From NCBI GenBank assembly GCA_030649165.1, contig JAUSGG010000231.1:1-48801 (forward strand): a DNA stretch of 48,801 nucleotides, in the 5' to 3' direction. This document shows positions 33,182 to 41,446 of the stretch, piece by piece. Origin of the DNA: Armatimonadota bacterium. GTDB taxonomy: Bacteria > Armatimonadota > UBA5829 > JAUSEB01. The translations under genes and the position numbers were made by a program. Numbering within the stretch: the first letter of the stretch is position 1; each line of letters opens with the position of its first letter. The notes beneath the pieces are model-generated. The model was not told the DNA's origin. It worked only from the letters and a program-made list of their open reading frames with translations, and searched no databases.

Positions 33182-33448
33182 ACACGGATGAACGCAGATG
33201 GGAAGCGCACCGCGGAGTGGGGAATGTATAAGTCATTCGTAGCGCTTCGCGCCGGCCAAGGGGATGAAAACTGTTTGCGGCCTCCTGCGGGAACTGACTT
33301 CGATAATATTCGATGACCTATTCGCACAAGGCCGTTCCCGCGGGATAGGGGTCTATTTTCGACGTAGGGATGAGCGAGCGCTGAGCGCTGAGTTCTGAGG
33401 ACGAGGCGCTGAAAGCTGACAGTTAATCCATCCGCGTTTATCTGCGTT
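33171..33448. repeat. Large nested repeat element between SpoIIM and DUF58 genes
   Basis: The arm AACGCCGATAAACACGGATG (33171-33190) is inverted at 33429-33448 with two mismatches in 20. Inside lie the third GCGGGAAC/GTTCCCGC element (33287-33294 and 33334-33341) and GAGCGCT heptamers (33370-33400). It occupies nearly the whole gap between the convergent genes; no gene is visible in it. Confidence 0.7.
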
Positions 33449-33467
33449 CCTGCCCGAACCCCCAATC

Positions 33468-34796
33468 CTAAATCCGCAGTCGCGCTTTGATGTCCGCGTA
33501 CGTGTCCACGACGGCCGCGGCCAGGGAGGAGGGGTCGGCATCGACCACTTCCACGCCGGCTCTTCGCAGCGAAGCTATCGCCTGCTTTCGGAACTGGAGA
33601 GCCTGTATCGCCGCCGCCTGCTCGTAAACCTCGTCGGGCGAACCGGGGGAGGAGAGGGCTGAGGCGTTGACGGCCGGGTCTCCAACCACCACGCACAGAC
33701 ACAGGTGCCGGCGCGACATCACGGACAGATTGGCGATCAGCTCCCCGGACGACTCAGAATCGAGCAAATCCGTGAAGAGAACGATCAGCGAACGCTTCCG
33801 CCATTTGGCGGATATGAAGCGGAACGCGGCGACATAGTCCGACTCGCCGGTGGTCAATGGGATGTTGTACAGGGCGCGGAGCATGTTCAAGAAATGACCG
33901 CGGCCTCGCCGCGGTGGGAGATATGCGCCGATTTCGCCGGCGAATGCGATGAGGCCGACCCTGTCGTCACCGGAGGACGCGACGTAGCCGAGCATCAGGG
34001 CGGCGTTGATGGCGTAGTCCAGTTTTGTCATGCCCCCCAGCGAGACGCACATGGTACGACCTGCGTCCAAAGCCAGGACGATGTTCTGCGTGCGGTCGAT
34101 CTGATATTGGCGGCTCGTCAAACGGGCTCGCCTCGCGCTTGCCTTCCAATCGATCCGGCGATACTCGTCATCCGGCTGGTAGTCTCGAAGCGACTCGAAC
34201 TCCGTCCCGAGGCCGATCATCCTGGTCCGCCGGCCGCCGATCTCCACCGCGCCGGCGCGCCTTTTCCGTATCTCGTATTTCCTCGCCTGAAGAATGTCCG
34301 GGTAGACTCGCACCGGGCGCGAGGCCTCCCGGCGGAACTGTCGGACCACCAGCCCCAAATGTCCGGTCGAGCGCAGGTACAGGTCGCCGAATCGGAAGTC
34401 GCCCCTGGCGGTCGGAGTAAGCAGATAAGTAAACTCGACTTCACTCCTCGGCGGAACACTCACCCCGGCGTCATTACCTTCGCAGGGGAAAACCGAGGGC
34501 GGCTCGTCGTGGACCTGGACCCGCGCCGGAGATTCGCCGGAGTTGTGGAGGCGCAGCAGGATCGGGTTTGCGCTGCCCATCGACAGTTCGTCCTGACAGT
34601 CGCGTTCCACCGATAGCTGCCGCGGCGTCGGCGTTCGGAGCCAATCAGCGGCGATGGCTGCAAGGACAAGAGCGTCGTAGATGAGGGCGGCTGTCAGAAA
34701 CGCCGGATTGGCGAGCGACAGCGCAAGCGGAACAGCGCCGCCGGCGATTATGATGATTGCTTTGGGGGTTAGAATCATATTCAAATGGTAGTTCAT
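33468..34796 (-). CDS. DUF58 domain-containing protein
   Basis: The protein has 442 residues with two N-terminal membrane helices. The DUF58 core is present: GTEFESLRDYQPDDEYRRIDWKASARR, the family's signature near residues 200-225, then a vWA-like fold with LALDAGRTM in the metal-site position and LIVLFTDLLD further on. These proteins normally work with a MoxR-type AAA+ ATPase, often near transglutaminase or DUF4129 genes; none is in the window. The ATG at 34796 has AAGGAG 14 nt upstream, which is rather far, so the in-frame ATG at 34778 is an alternative. Confidence 0.85.
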   Translation of the reverse strand: MNYHLNMILTPKAIIIIAGGAVPLALSLANPAFLTAALIYDALVLAAIAADWLRTPTPRQLSVERDCQDELSMGSANPILLRLHNSGESPARVQVHDEPPSVFPCEGNDAGVSVPPRSEVEFTYLLTPTARGDFRFGDLYLRSTGHLGLVVRQFRREASRPVRVYPDILQARKYEIRKRRAGAVEIGGRRTRMIGLGTEFESLRDYQPDDEYRRIDWKASARRARLTSRQYQIDRTQNIVLALDAGRTMCVSLGGMTKLDYAINAALMLGYVASSGDDRVGLIAFAGEIGAYLPPRRGRGHFLNMLRALYNIPLTTGESDYVAAFRFISAKWRKRSLIVLFTDLLDSESSGELIANLSVMSRRHLCLCVVVGDPAVNASALSSPGSPDEVYEQAAAIQALQFRKQAIASLRRAGVEVVDADPSSLAAAVVDTYADIKARLRI

Positions 34797-34841
34797 TGCG
34801 GGGGTGTGTAACTCCTTGTAATGGAGTGGGGTTCAGGGAAG

Positions 34842-35030
34842 ACCACAGATTAACACAGATAAACGCAGATTGGGTTTGATTAGGGCTAGCAGGGCGCCGG
34901 ATAAAGTCGTCACCGGGCAGTTAGGTTGGGTTGAATGTTGAGAGAGCTTCCACCCTCACCCTGACCCTCTCCCTCATAGGGAGAGGGAAATCCGGACCAT
35001 CGACTCGTCCGATTCTTCCGACTCCTCTGC
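34842..35030. repeat. Three repeat types in the DUF58-isomerase gap
   Basis: ACCACAGATTAACACAGAT-type decamers (34842-34873), then the CCCTCACCCTGACCCTCTCCC...GGGAGAGGG palindrome (34951-34990), then CGACTCGTC/CGATTCTTC/CGACTCCTC nonamers (34997-35030). The gap 34797-35109 has no gene. Confidence 0.75.
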
Positions 35031-35109
35031 CCGTGGAAGGAATTCCACCCCCCGGCCGTTAAGCGCTCATGTGAAATCTATCGCCGATTTTGGCGTTATG
35101 GAGGGGCGA

Positions 35110-35928
35110 ATGGCAAAACTGCGACTGGGCGTTATCGTCGGGATCGAGGAAGGAGCTGAAGGAATCAGGAAGGTCAGGCAGCTCGGTCTGCCGACGTGCC
35201 AGGTGGCCGGTTGGAATCCGAGGACGTTCAACGATGAGAACGCCCGCGCTCTGACGGACGCTTGCCGTTCTGAGGACGTGGAGATCACGACCATCTGGAA
35301 CGGCTATCCGGGACCCGGTTACTGGAACCTCATCGAAGGTCCGGCGACGATAGGATTTGTTCCGCCGGATTACAGGAGGATGCGCATCGACTGCCTCAAG
35401 AGAGGGGCGGAGTTCGCGAAGAAGATCGGCGTTCCTTCGATAACAACGCACGCTGGGTTCATCCCTGAAAGTCCGTTTGACCCCCTTTATCCCGGCACGG
35501 TCGCCGCGCTCACGGAGATCGCGAACCACTGTCTTGACCTCGGCTTGTTCTTTTGCTTTGAAACGGGGCAAGAAACGCCGGTCACGCTGCGGCGCGTTAT
35601 GTTCGATGTCGGGACCAACAACCTGGGCATCAACCTGGATCCGGCGAACCTTATGATGTACGGCAAGGCCAACCCTGTTGACGCGCTGGATTTGCTCGGT
35701 CCTTACGTCAAGGGCGTCCACTGTAAGGACGGCGATTACCCGACTGAGCCCCGTTCCCTCGGTCCTGAGAAGCCGCTGGGGGAAGGGAGAGTGAACTTTC
35801 CTGTTTTGATTCCGAAACTCAAGTCGTTCGGCTTCACGGGCGCGCTGACGATAGAGCGTGAGATCAGCGGCGAACAGCAGATAGTCGATATCAAGCGGGC
35901 GATGGAGATTCTGGACCCGCTGTGCTAA
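35110..35928 (+). CDS. Sugar phosphate isomerase/epimerase (TIM barrel)
   Basis: The protein has 272 residues, of the xylose-isomerase-like / AP-endonuclease-2 barrel family. It has LGVIVGIEEGAEGIRKVRQLG at the N-terminus, THAGFIPE, an FETGQET strand with the metal-binding Glu, NLGINLDPANLMMYG with the Asp, VHCKDGDYP with the His, and TIEREISG. These positions build the divalent-metal site of the family. Substrate unknown; sugar acids, inositols and keto-sugars are typical. The ATG at 35110 follows GGAGGGG by 5 nt. A longer start 13 codons up lacks this site. Confidence 0.85.
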   Translation: MAKLRLGVIVGIEEGAEGIRKVRQLGLPTCQVAGWNPRTFNDENARALTDACRSEDVEITTIWNGYPGPGYWNLIEGPATIGFVPPDYRRMRIDCLKRGAEFAKKIGVPSITTHAGFIPESPFDPLYPGTVAALTEIANHCLDLGLFFCFETGQETPVTLRRVMFDVGTNNLGINLDPANLMMYGKANPVDALDLLGPYVKGVHCKDGDYPTEPRSLGPEKPLGEGRVNFPVLIPKLKSFGFTGALTIEREISGEQQIVDIKRAMEILDPLC

Positions 35929-35942
35929 TACGGTCGTTGATG

Positions 35943-36126
35943 GTAACAGTTCAGTCTTTCGGGCATCGTCATTTCGAGCGGAGCGCCAGCGGAGTCGAGA
36001 AATCTGCTTTTGAGCGTAACGCAACCGGAAAAAGCAGATTGCTCCACTTCGGTCGGAATGACATTCCCGCGAAACTGAATTCACTCCGCTGATGGTTGAT
36101 GGTTGATAGTTGATGGTTGGTGGTTT
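35943..36126. repeat. Triple nested inverted-repeat element plus heptamers
   Basis: Outer: GTAACAGTTCAGTCTTTCGG from 35943, inverted as CCCGCGAAACTGAA (36066-36079). Middle: GTCATTTCGAGCGGAGC (from 35969) against GGTCGGAATGAC (36051-36062). Inner: AATCTGCTTTT (36001-36011) against AAAAGCAGATT (36030-36040), perfect. GATGGTT heptamers follow at 36090-36126. Confidence 0.85.
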
Positions 36127-36141
36127 GAGTACCCATATAAG

Positions 36142-37068
36142 ATGAGTGAGGCGGTTGTTTTTGAGGATTTCTCTGCCGAGTTGGCGGGGCGCGAGGTTTT
36201 GCGCCGCGTGAGCTTTGCTGTAGCTTCGGGCGAGGTCGCCGCGGTTTTCGGCAGGACCGGAAGCGGCAAGTCGTGCATCGCGCTAGCCCTCTGCGACAGG
36301 CTGACGGGCTGCGGCGGAAGCGCGCGGATTCTGGGCCGCGATGTCGCTGTTACCTTCAAAACGCCCGTCAACAGACCGATCAGCATCGGTTTCCAATCGC
36401 CCTGTTACGCGCCGGAGCTGACGGTCCAGGAGAACCTGGAGCTTCAGTCGGTCCTTTGGCGGACGCCGCGCAGAAAGCGGACTGGGCGCATCGCTTTCCT
36501 GATGCAGCTTCTGGGGCTCGAACCGCTTCAGCGCGTCCGGGCGGGGAAACTGTCGGACGGCCAGAAGCGGGCGCTGGAGATCGCCCGGGCGCTTCTTCCC
36601 GAGACGCCGGTTGTGGTCCTTGATTCGCTCCTGGATCATATAGACCCTGACATCCGGAACAAGCTTTTCCGGAATCTGTTTGATTCCGCCAACAGGGAGA
36701 AATCAGCTTTTCTGATTGCCACCAGGGATGCGGAGATCGCGGAGTTATGCGACAGGGTGGTCTTATTGGACTCCGGCAGAGCGTTGGCGGCGGACTCGCC
36801 GGAAAACCTGCGGGCGAACGCTCCCGACGAGATAGTGGTGACGCAGACGGCGGATAATCCCGTTCTGCGCCGCCGGATAGCCGAGAGGTTTCAGGTGGTC
36901 GTTCGTGAGGAGAACGGCGGGCTGGTGTTCAGCCATCCGAACGCGGATTTGGTCGCCGCGGAACTTCTTTCGGAGTTGGAGTCGCAAGTCACGTGCGTCA
37001 GGGTGAGGCGTCAGAGTCTTTATGAGATTGTCGATTCACTTTCCGCTGAAGAACGGAGGCAACCGTGA
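36142..37068 (+). CDS. ABC transporter ATP-binding protein, catalytic residues degenerate
   Basis: The protein has 308 residues. Walker A is GRTGSGKS (near residue 37), the Q-loop is IGFQSP and the signature is LSDGQKRALEIARAL. The Walker B strand ends VVVLDS, with Ser where the catalytic Glu belongs, and the H-loop reads ATRD, with Arg where His belongs. The D-loop reads DHID instead of SGLD. Nucleotide binding seems intact but hydrolysis should be poor. The C-terminal ~90 residues form an extra domain, as in ABC-2-type exporters. The stop overlaps the next start (GTGA). The ATG at 36142 opens the ABC domain. Substrate unknown. Confidence 0.8.
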   Translation: MSEAVVFEDFSAELAGREVLRRVSFAVASGEVAAVFGRTGSGKSCIALALCDRLTGCGGSARILGRDVAVTFKTPVNRPISIGFQSPCYAPELTVQENLELQSVLWRTPRRKRTGRIAFLMQLLGLEPLQRVRAGKLSDGQKRALEIARALLPETPVVVLDSLLDHIDPDIRNKLFRNLFDSANREKSAFLIATRDAEIAELCDRVVLLDSGRALAADSPENLRANAPDEIVVTQTADNPVLRRRIAERFQVVVREENGGLVFSHPNADLVAAELLSELESQVTCVRVRRQSLYEIVDSLSAEERRQP

Positions 37069-37409
37069 TATCAGTGATCGCGTTCGAGGTCAGGCGGGCA
37101 ATGCGGCGGAGATTGACGGTCCTTGTGATCCTGGTTCCGCTGGTCCTCATAGTTTACGCCGCTGTCGGGAAATGGACGGGACATCCGCCGCGGCCCCTGA
37201 CTCCCGCGCTGGTTATCCTCACGTCTTCCCTCGTGGTGTTCGGGCAGGCGCTGTTGTCGGACCGCGAGGGCGGGTTCGACGCGGCGCTGGTCACCGCGCC
37301 GCTGCCGCGGAAGTTTTTACTGATTCGCCAGGGGTTGTTGCTGGCGCTGCCGATTGTGTTGCAATGGGCGGTTTACCGAGCACTGGCAGGGTTGTTGGGG
37401 TTGGCGTGA
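37065..37409 (+). CDS. Short ABC-2-type permease-like membrane protein
   Basis: The protein has 114 residues with about three hydrophobic helices: MISVIAFEVRRAMRRRLTVL at the start, a central pair around LVILTSSLVVFGQALL, then a SDREGGFDAALVTAPLPRKF loop that matches the ABC-2 permease pattern before the last helix. Full ABC-2 permeases have about six helices and 230-270 residues, so this is half size. No frameshifted second half is evident downstream; the next stretch is repeat and promoter. It is coupled to the degenerate ATPase gene by GTGA. It may be a remnant or a dimerising half-permease. Confidence 0.65.
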   Translation: MISVIAFEVRRAMRRRLTVLVILVPLVLIVYAAVGKWTGHPPRPLTPALVILTSSLVVFGQALLSDREGGFDAALVTAPLPRKFLLIRQGLLLALPIVLQWAVYRALAGLLGLA

Positions 37410-37458
37410 GCGCAAGTGTACCCGACCACCAACCACCAACTAACAACTTTCCCAATTG

Positions 37459-37488
37459 TAGACAGCCCAAATCGCCTTATGCTAGAAT
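37459..37488 (+). promoter_or_regulatory. Promoter of the Gfo/Idh/MocA gene
   Basis: TAGACA (37459-37464), an 18-nt spacer, and TAGAAT (37483-37488) preceded by TGC, an extended -10. CAACCAC heptamers (37424-37449) lie directly upstream. Confidence 0.5.
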
Positions 37489-37542
37489 GCTTTGGCTGCC
37501 CTGATTGTCGGGGTGCGAAATGTCAGATAGGAGGATTCTCCT

Positions 37543-38577
37543 TTGGAAGGAATACAAGGCCGGCCGGTTCGAGTGGGCGTCATCGGCGTCGGAATCGGTC
37601 GCCTGCATCTGCAGAGTTTGAGCAAGATTCCCAACGACCAGGTGGAGGTGGCGGCGCTGTGTGACGCGGATCAGTCGCGGGCGGAGCGAAACGCCAATGA
37701 GTTCGGTATTGCGAACATCTTCACGGACCATAAGGAGATGCTGAAGCAGGACTATGTCGACGCGGCGCTGGTCTGCACGCCCAACTACCTCCACGCGGCC
37801 ATGACGCTCGACGCATTTGCGGCGGGCAAGCACGTTTTCTGCGAGAAGCCGATGGCGATGAACGCCGTCGAGGCAGAGAAGATGGTGGAGGCGGGCGAGA
37901 AGGCCGGCAAGATGCTTATGATGGGCTTCAATAACCGGTTCAGGGGCGACAGCCAGCTTCTGAAAAAGTTCATCGAGAACGGCGAGCTGGGCAATATCTA
38001 CTATGCCAAGACCGGCTGGATCCGGCGGAAGGGAATTCCCGGCTGCGGCGGCTGGTTTACCACCAAATCCAAGGCGGGCGGCGGGCCGCTTATCGACATC
38101 GGTGTTCACGTCCTCGATCTGACGCTCTGGCTGATGGGCAATCCGCGTCCAACGTCAGTCATGGGCAGCGCTTACACCGTTTTCGGCCCAAAGGCCGCCG
38201 CGGCGTGCGGCGGGACGTATGATGTGGAGGACCTCGCGGTCGGGCTGATCAAGTTGGACAACGGGGCCACGCTGTTCCTGGAGGCCAGTTGGGCATCGCA
38301 CATCGCACAGGACGTGATCTATACGAATCTCGTAGGCACGGAAGGCGGGGCGGACCTCGATCCTCTTCGGATCTATAAGGATATCCAGGGCGTCAGCGTT
38401 GACCTGACTCCACAGTTCGGGCAATTGTCGGGGCACGAGATGGCGATAAAGCACTTCGTCGAGTGTCTGCGAGAGGGCAAGGAGCCGATGTCCACCGGCC
38501 GGCACGGTTTGGACATTATGCGAATACTCGACTCGATCTACAAGTCGATGGACACAGGACACGGAGTAACACTGTAG
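37543..38577 (+). CDS. Gfo/Idh/MocA family oxidoreductase
   Basis: This is a 344-residue NAD(P)-dependent sugar or cyclitol dehydrogenase. The Rossmann motif is VGVIGVGIGRLHLQSL, and the family's EKP catalytic motif is in VFCEKPMAMN (Lys near residue 104). The C-terminal beta domain has GGGPLIDIGVHVLDL with the conserved Asp/His pair. Substrate unknown. The TTG start is supported by AGGAGG 8 nt upstream. It probably forms one unit with the isomerase/epimerase 73 bp downstream, a common pairing for sugar or inositol oxidation. The stop TAG lies within GTAGGGGCGA, the first arm of a dispersed repeat. Confidence 0.9.
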   Translation: MEGIQGRPVRVGVIGVGIGRLHLQSLSKIPNDQVEVAALCDADQSRAERNANEFGIANIFTDHKEMLKQDYVDAALVCTPNYLHAAMTLDAFAAGKHVFCEKPMAMNAVEAEKMVEAGEKAGKMLMMGFNNRFRGDSQLLKKFIENGELGNIYYAKTGWIRRKGIPGCGGWFTTKSKAGGGPLIDIGVHVLDLTLWLMGNPRPTSVMGSAYTVFGPKAAAACGGTYDVEDLAVGLIKLDNGATLFLEASWASHIAQDVIYTNLVGTEGGADLDPLRIYKDIQGVSVDLTPQFGQLSGHEMAIKHFVECLREGKEPMSTGRHGLDIMRILDSIYKSMDTGHGVTL

Positions 38578-38623
38578 GGGCGATCCTTGTGATCGCCCAG
38601 GCGAATACAAGATTCGCCCCTAC
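38574..38623. repeat. GTAGGGGCGA-type inverted repeat
   Basis: GTAGGGGCGA (38574-38583) is inverted as TCGCCCCTAC (38614-38623), perfect over 10 bp. Inside are GATCCTTGTGATCG and GGCGAATACAAGATTCGCC sub-palindromes. Elements of this type are scattered in many bacterial genomes. Confidence 0.85.
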
Positions 38624-38650
38624 AACGAACCTTGGACAAGGAGGAGCACA

Positions 38651-39613
38651 ATGAAGCTCGGAGTTCTTACTGTTTTGTTCAGCCAGCAGCCGCTGGAACA
38701 GGCGCTCGATTACATCGCCGAATCAGGTCTTGAGGCGGTGGAGCTCGGGTCCGGCAACTTCCCCGGCGATGCGCACTGCAATCCGCACAAGCTCTTGGAA
38801 GATGACGCCGCGTGCAAGGCTCTGCTGAAGGCTGTCGAGAGCAGAGGGCTGGAGATCAGCGCCCTTTCGTGCCACGGCAACCCTCTGCATCCGAACAAGA
38901 AGATTGCCGCGGCGCACGCGGACACGCACCGCAAGAGCATTGAACTGGCGGCGAAGCTCGGCATAAACCGCGTCGTGGGCTTCTCCGGCTGTCCGGGCGA
39001 GGGTCCGAACGCGACCAAACCCAACTGGGTCACGTGCGCGTGGCCGCCGGATTTTCAGGAGATACTGGACTGGCAGTGGGATGAGGTCGTCATTCCCTGG
39101 TGGAAGGAGAACGCCGCGTTCGCCAAGAAGCACAAGGTCAAGATTTGCATCGAAATCCACCCCGGTATGGTCGTCTATAACACCGAGACCATGCTCCGCC
39201 TCCGCGAGGCCGCCGGCGAGACCGTCGGCGTAAACTTCGATCCCAGCCACCTGTTCTGGCAGGGGATGGACCCGGTGGCGTGCATCCACAAGCTCGGCGA
39301 CGCCATCTACCACTTCCACGCCAAGGACTGCCGGGTATACACCCGCAATTCCGAGGTCAACGGCGTGAACGACACCAAGTCGTACGGTGATGAGATCAAC
39401 CGATCATGGTTATTCCGCACGGTCGGTTACGGTCACGGCTACGATGTCTGGAAAGACATGATCAGCGCTCTGCGCATGGTCGGCTACGACGACGTGCTGT
39501 CGATAGAGCATGAGGACAGCCTGATGTCGGTGAACGAGGGTTTCCAGAAGGCGGTATCGTTCCTGAAGGAAGTAGCGGTGAGCGAGAGCCCCGGCGCGAT
39601 GTGGTGGGCGTAG
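38651..39613 (+). CDS. Sugar phosphate isomerase/epimerase (TIM barrel)
   Basis: The protein has 320 residues of the same broad family as the gene at 35110, but not a close copy. Landmarks: MKLGVLTVLFSQQPLEQALD, ALSCHGNPLHPN, VVGFSGCPGE, CIEIHPGMVVYN with the metal-binding Glu, VNFDPSHLFWQGMD with Asp and His, FHAKDCRVY, and LSIEHED. These supply the usual Glu/Asp/His/Glu metal site. GGAGG lies 5 nt before the ATG. It is probably co-transcribed with the Gfo/Idh/MocA gene; together they would oxidise and isomerise a sugar or cyclitol. The 39614-39718 gap holds nothing clear. Confidence 0.9.
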   Translation: MKLGVLTVLFSQQPLEQALDYIAESGLEAVELGSGNFPGDAHCNPHKLLEDDAACKALLKAVESRGLEISALSCHGNPLHPNKKIAAAHADTHRKSIELAAKLGINRVVGFSGCPGEGPNATKPNWVTCAWPPDFQEILDWQWDEVVIPWWKENAAFAKKHKVKICIEIHPGMVVYNTETMLRLREAAGETVGVNFDPSHLFWQGMDPVACIHKLGDAIYHFHAKDCRVYTRNSEVNGVNDTKSYGDEINRSWLFRTVGYGHGYDVWKDMISALRMVGYDDVLSIEHEDSLMSVNEGFQKAVSFLKEVAVSESPGAMWWA

Positions 39614-39718
39614 GGGAAGTGGTTCGTGGTTAGTGTGCGCGCTGGCGCTCAACGCCGAGGGACTTCTGGAATAACGGCCTACTGACCCCGGTGTATTGTT
39701 GGATTCTGATTCCGGAGG

Positions 39719-41446
39719 ATGTCGTTGCACATCTCGAAGCTGCAGATCAAGAACTTCCGAAGTTTTGAGAACCTCGCCATCGATTTCCGACCCGGGCTGA
39801 ACTTGATAGTTGGTGAGAACAACATTGGGAAGACCCACGTTATCGACGCGCTTGGTTTGGTGTTCGCGCAGGGGTCTGAGCGCAGAGACATCTACCCCAG
39901 GAAAGAAGACATTCGCCACGACTCCAAGGGACAGTCGCTCACCGATGGTTTCGACATCATCGTGACGTTAGAGGGTATACCCAAGGAGCAGATCGGCTGG
40001 TACATCCCAATGCTGGTTCCTAATGATGGTGAAGGTGTTGCCCGCCTCACCTACCAGTACAGGAAAGTACCAGGGCGTGACCGCTACGCGCCTAAGCTGT
40101 GGGGCGGTGAACACGAAGGACCACAGGTAGAAAGCGCCCTCGTAGCTTCGATTCGAGAAGTCTTGTTGCCGCCACTTCGGAATACGTCCACCGAATTGCG
40201 GCCGGGGCGCAACTCGCGGACAGCCGCGCTACTGGTGCGAATATCCAATGAAGAAGGTCAGGGCAAGGTTGTCGACGTAATGCGCCGCGCCAACGATGAG
40301 ATCAACAAGCTAGAGCCGATAGCCAGGGCTGCTTATCTAATCGACGAGGGACTGAAAGAGATCTCCGGCCCCTCCCTGGCGCAGGCAAGTAGCTTGGTAC
40401 TGTCGGAACCTAAGTTTTCACGTATTGCCCAATCAGTCGAAACGCTCCTAAGGAAGAGGGATGGAAAAGAGGATGAGACCTTCGATGTGCAGGAGAATGG
40501 CCTCGGCTATAACAACCTCCTCTACGCGGCCACTGTATTGGCCGAACTGACAAACGCTACGACCGATGATGTAGATATGGGCCTGCTGCTGATTGAAGAG
40601 CCGGAAGCCCACTTGCACCCACAGCTTCAGGCACCCTTCGTTCAGTATCTTAGGGAGCAAGCTGCCAACGACAAAATACAGGTGATAGCTACCACTCACT
40701 CAGCGGTCATAGCGTCAAGCGTCGGCGTCGAGAACACTATCGTGCTCCATCGTGACTTCGCCACGCCGCAACTTGACTCTGTTCTGGCAAAGCCGCTTGA
40801 GGAGTGCAACCTTGGGGGCGAAGAAAAGCGGATGCTGTTCCGATACCTCGACGTGACACGCTCGTGCCTTCTGTTCGCGCGGGGCGTGATATTGGTCGAG
40901 GGAATCAGCGAGATGCTGCTCCTACCGAAACTTGCACAGGCAGTCGATTCTGCTTACGACCTCAAAAAGTGCGCAGTGTCGTTGCTGTGCGTAGACGGGC
41001 TGAGCTTCCGTCCGTTCTACCAATTGTTCCGGGCCAACAATCTGCGAATCCCCTGTTCCGTCGTGACAGATGGGGACCCACCGGAGGAAGAAGATGAGCC
41101 TGGCGCGCGAGTGAAGCTGATTCAGTCTGAGATGGACGGCGCTGCCGCGTGCTTCGCTGCCAAGAGGACTTTGGAGTATGACCTCGCTCTCGCTGGTAAC
41201 CTGAAACTGATGTTGGCGCGATTTCGGGCGCTGTTCCCGAAGACCAAGCCCGACCTCGAAAAAGCGATAGCTGAAGCAGTCACGGAGGAAGAGAAGTCCC
41301 AGGTATTATCGTCTGCGATTAGACCAAGACACAAGGCCCTCCTTGCGCACGACCTGCTAGAGCAATGGGAGCAGCATGGCAAATCCTTGAAGGTTCCTGA
41401 TTACATCGCCAAAGCAGTCCGACATGCCTGCGGAGCAAAGGCGTGA
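39719..41446 (+). CDS. gajA: OLD-family ATPase/nuclease, GajA-like (Gabija)
   Basis: The protein has 575 residues. The N-terminal ABC-type ATPase has ISKLQIKNFRSFENLAIDF, Walker A GENNIGKT (near 36-43), Walker B LLLIEEPEAHLHPQLQ and TTHS as H-loop. The C-terminal TOPRIM nuclease domain begins near residue 390 (VILVEGISEMLLLPKLA, with the metal Glu) and has DGDPPEE for the DxD. The size and the partner helicase gene, which overlaps its stop, match Gabija, where GajA is a DNA nuclease held off by nucleotides until phage attack. GGAGG touches the ATG at 39719; TTG at 39725 has better spacing and may be the true start. Confidence 0.85.
   Translation: MSLHISKLQIKNFRSFENLAIDFRPGLNLIVGENNIGKTHVIDALGLVFAQGSERRDIYPRKEDIRHDSKGQSLTDGFDIIVTLEGIPKEQIGWYIPMLVPNDGEGVARLTYQYRKVPGRDRYAPKLWGGEHEGPQVESALVASIREVLLPPLRNTSTELRPGRNSRTAALLVRISNEEGQGKVVDVMRRANDEINKLEPIARAAYLIDEGLKEISGPSLAQASSLVLSEPKFSRIAQSVETLLRKRDGKEDETFDVQENGLGYNNLLYAATVLAELTNATTDDVDMGLLLIEEPEAHLHPQLQAPFVQYLREQAANDKIQVIATTHSAVIASSVGVENTIVLHRDFATPQLDSVLAKPLEECNLGGEEKRMLFRYLDVTRSCLLFARGVILVEGISEMLLLPKLAQAVDSAYDLKKCAVSLLCVDGLSFRPFYQLFRANNLRIPCSVVTDGDPPEEEDEPGARVKLIQSEMDGAAACFAAKRTLEYDLALAGNLKLMLARFRALFPKTKPDLEKAIAEAVTEEEKSQVLSSAIRPRHKALLAHDLLEQWEQHGKSLKVPDYIAKAVRHACGAKA

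Noticed and set aside
36001-36040. Inner hairpin of the 35943 element as a plain terminator
   Set aside because: It sits within two further inverted repeats and lacks a T-tract, so an element explains it better.
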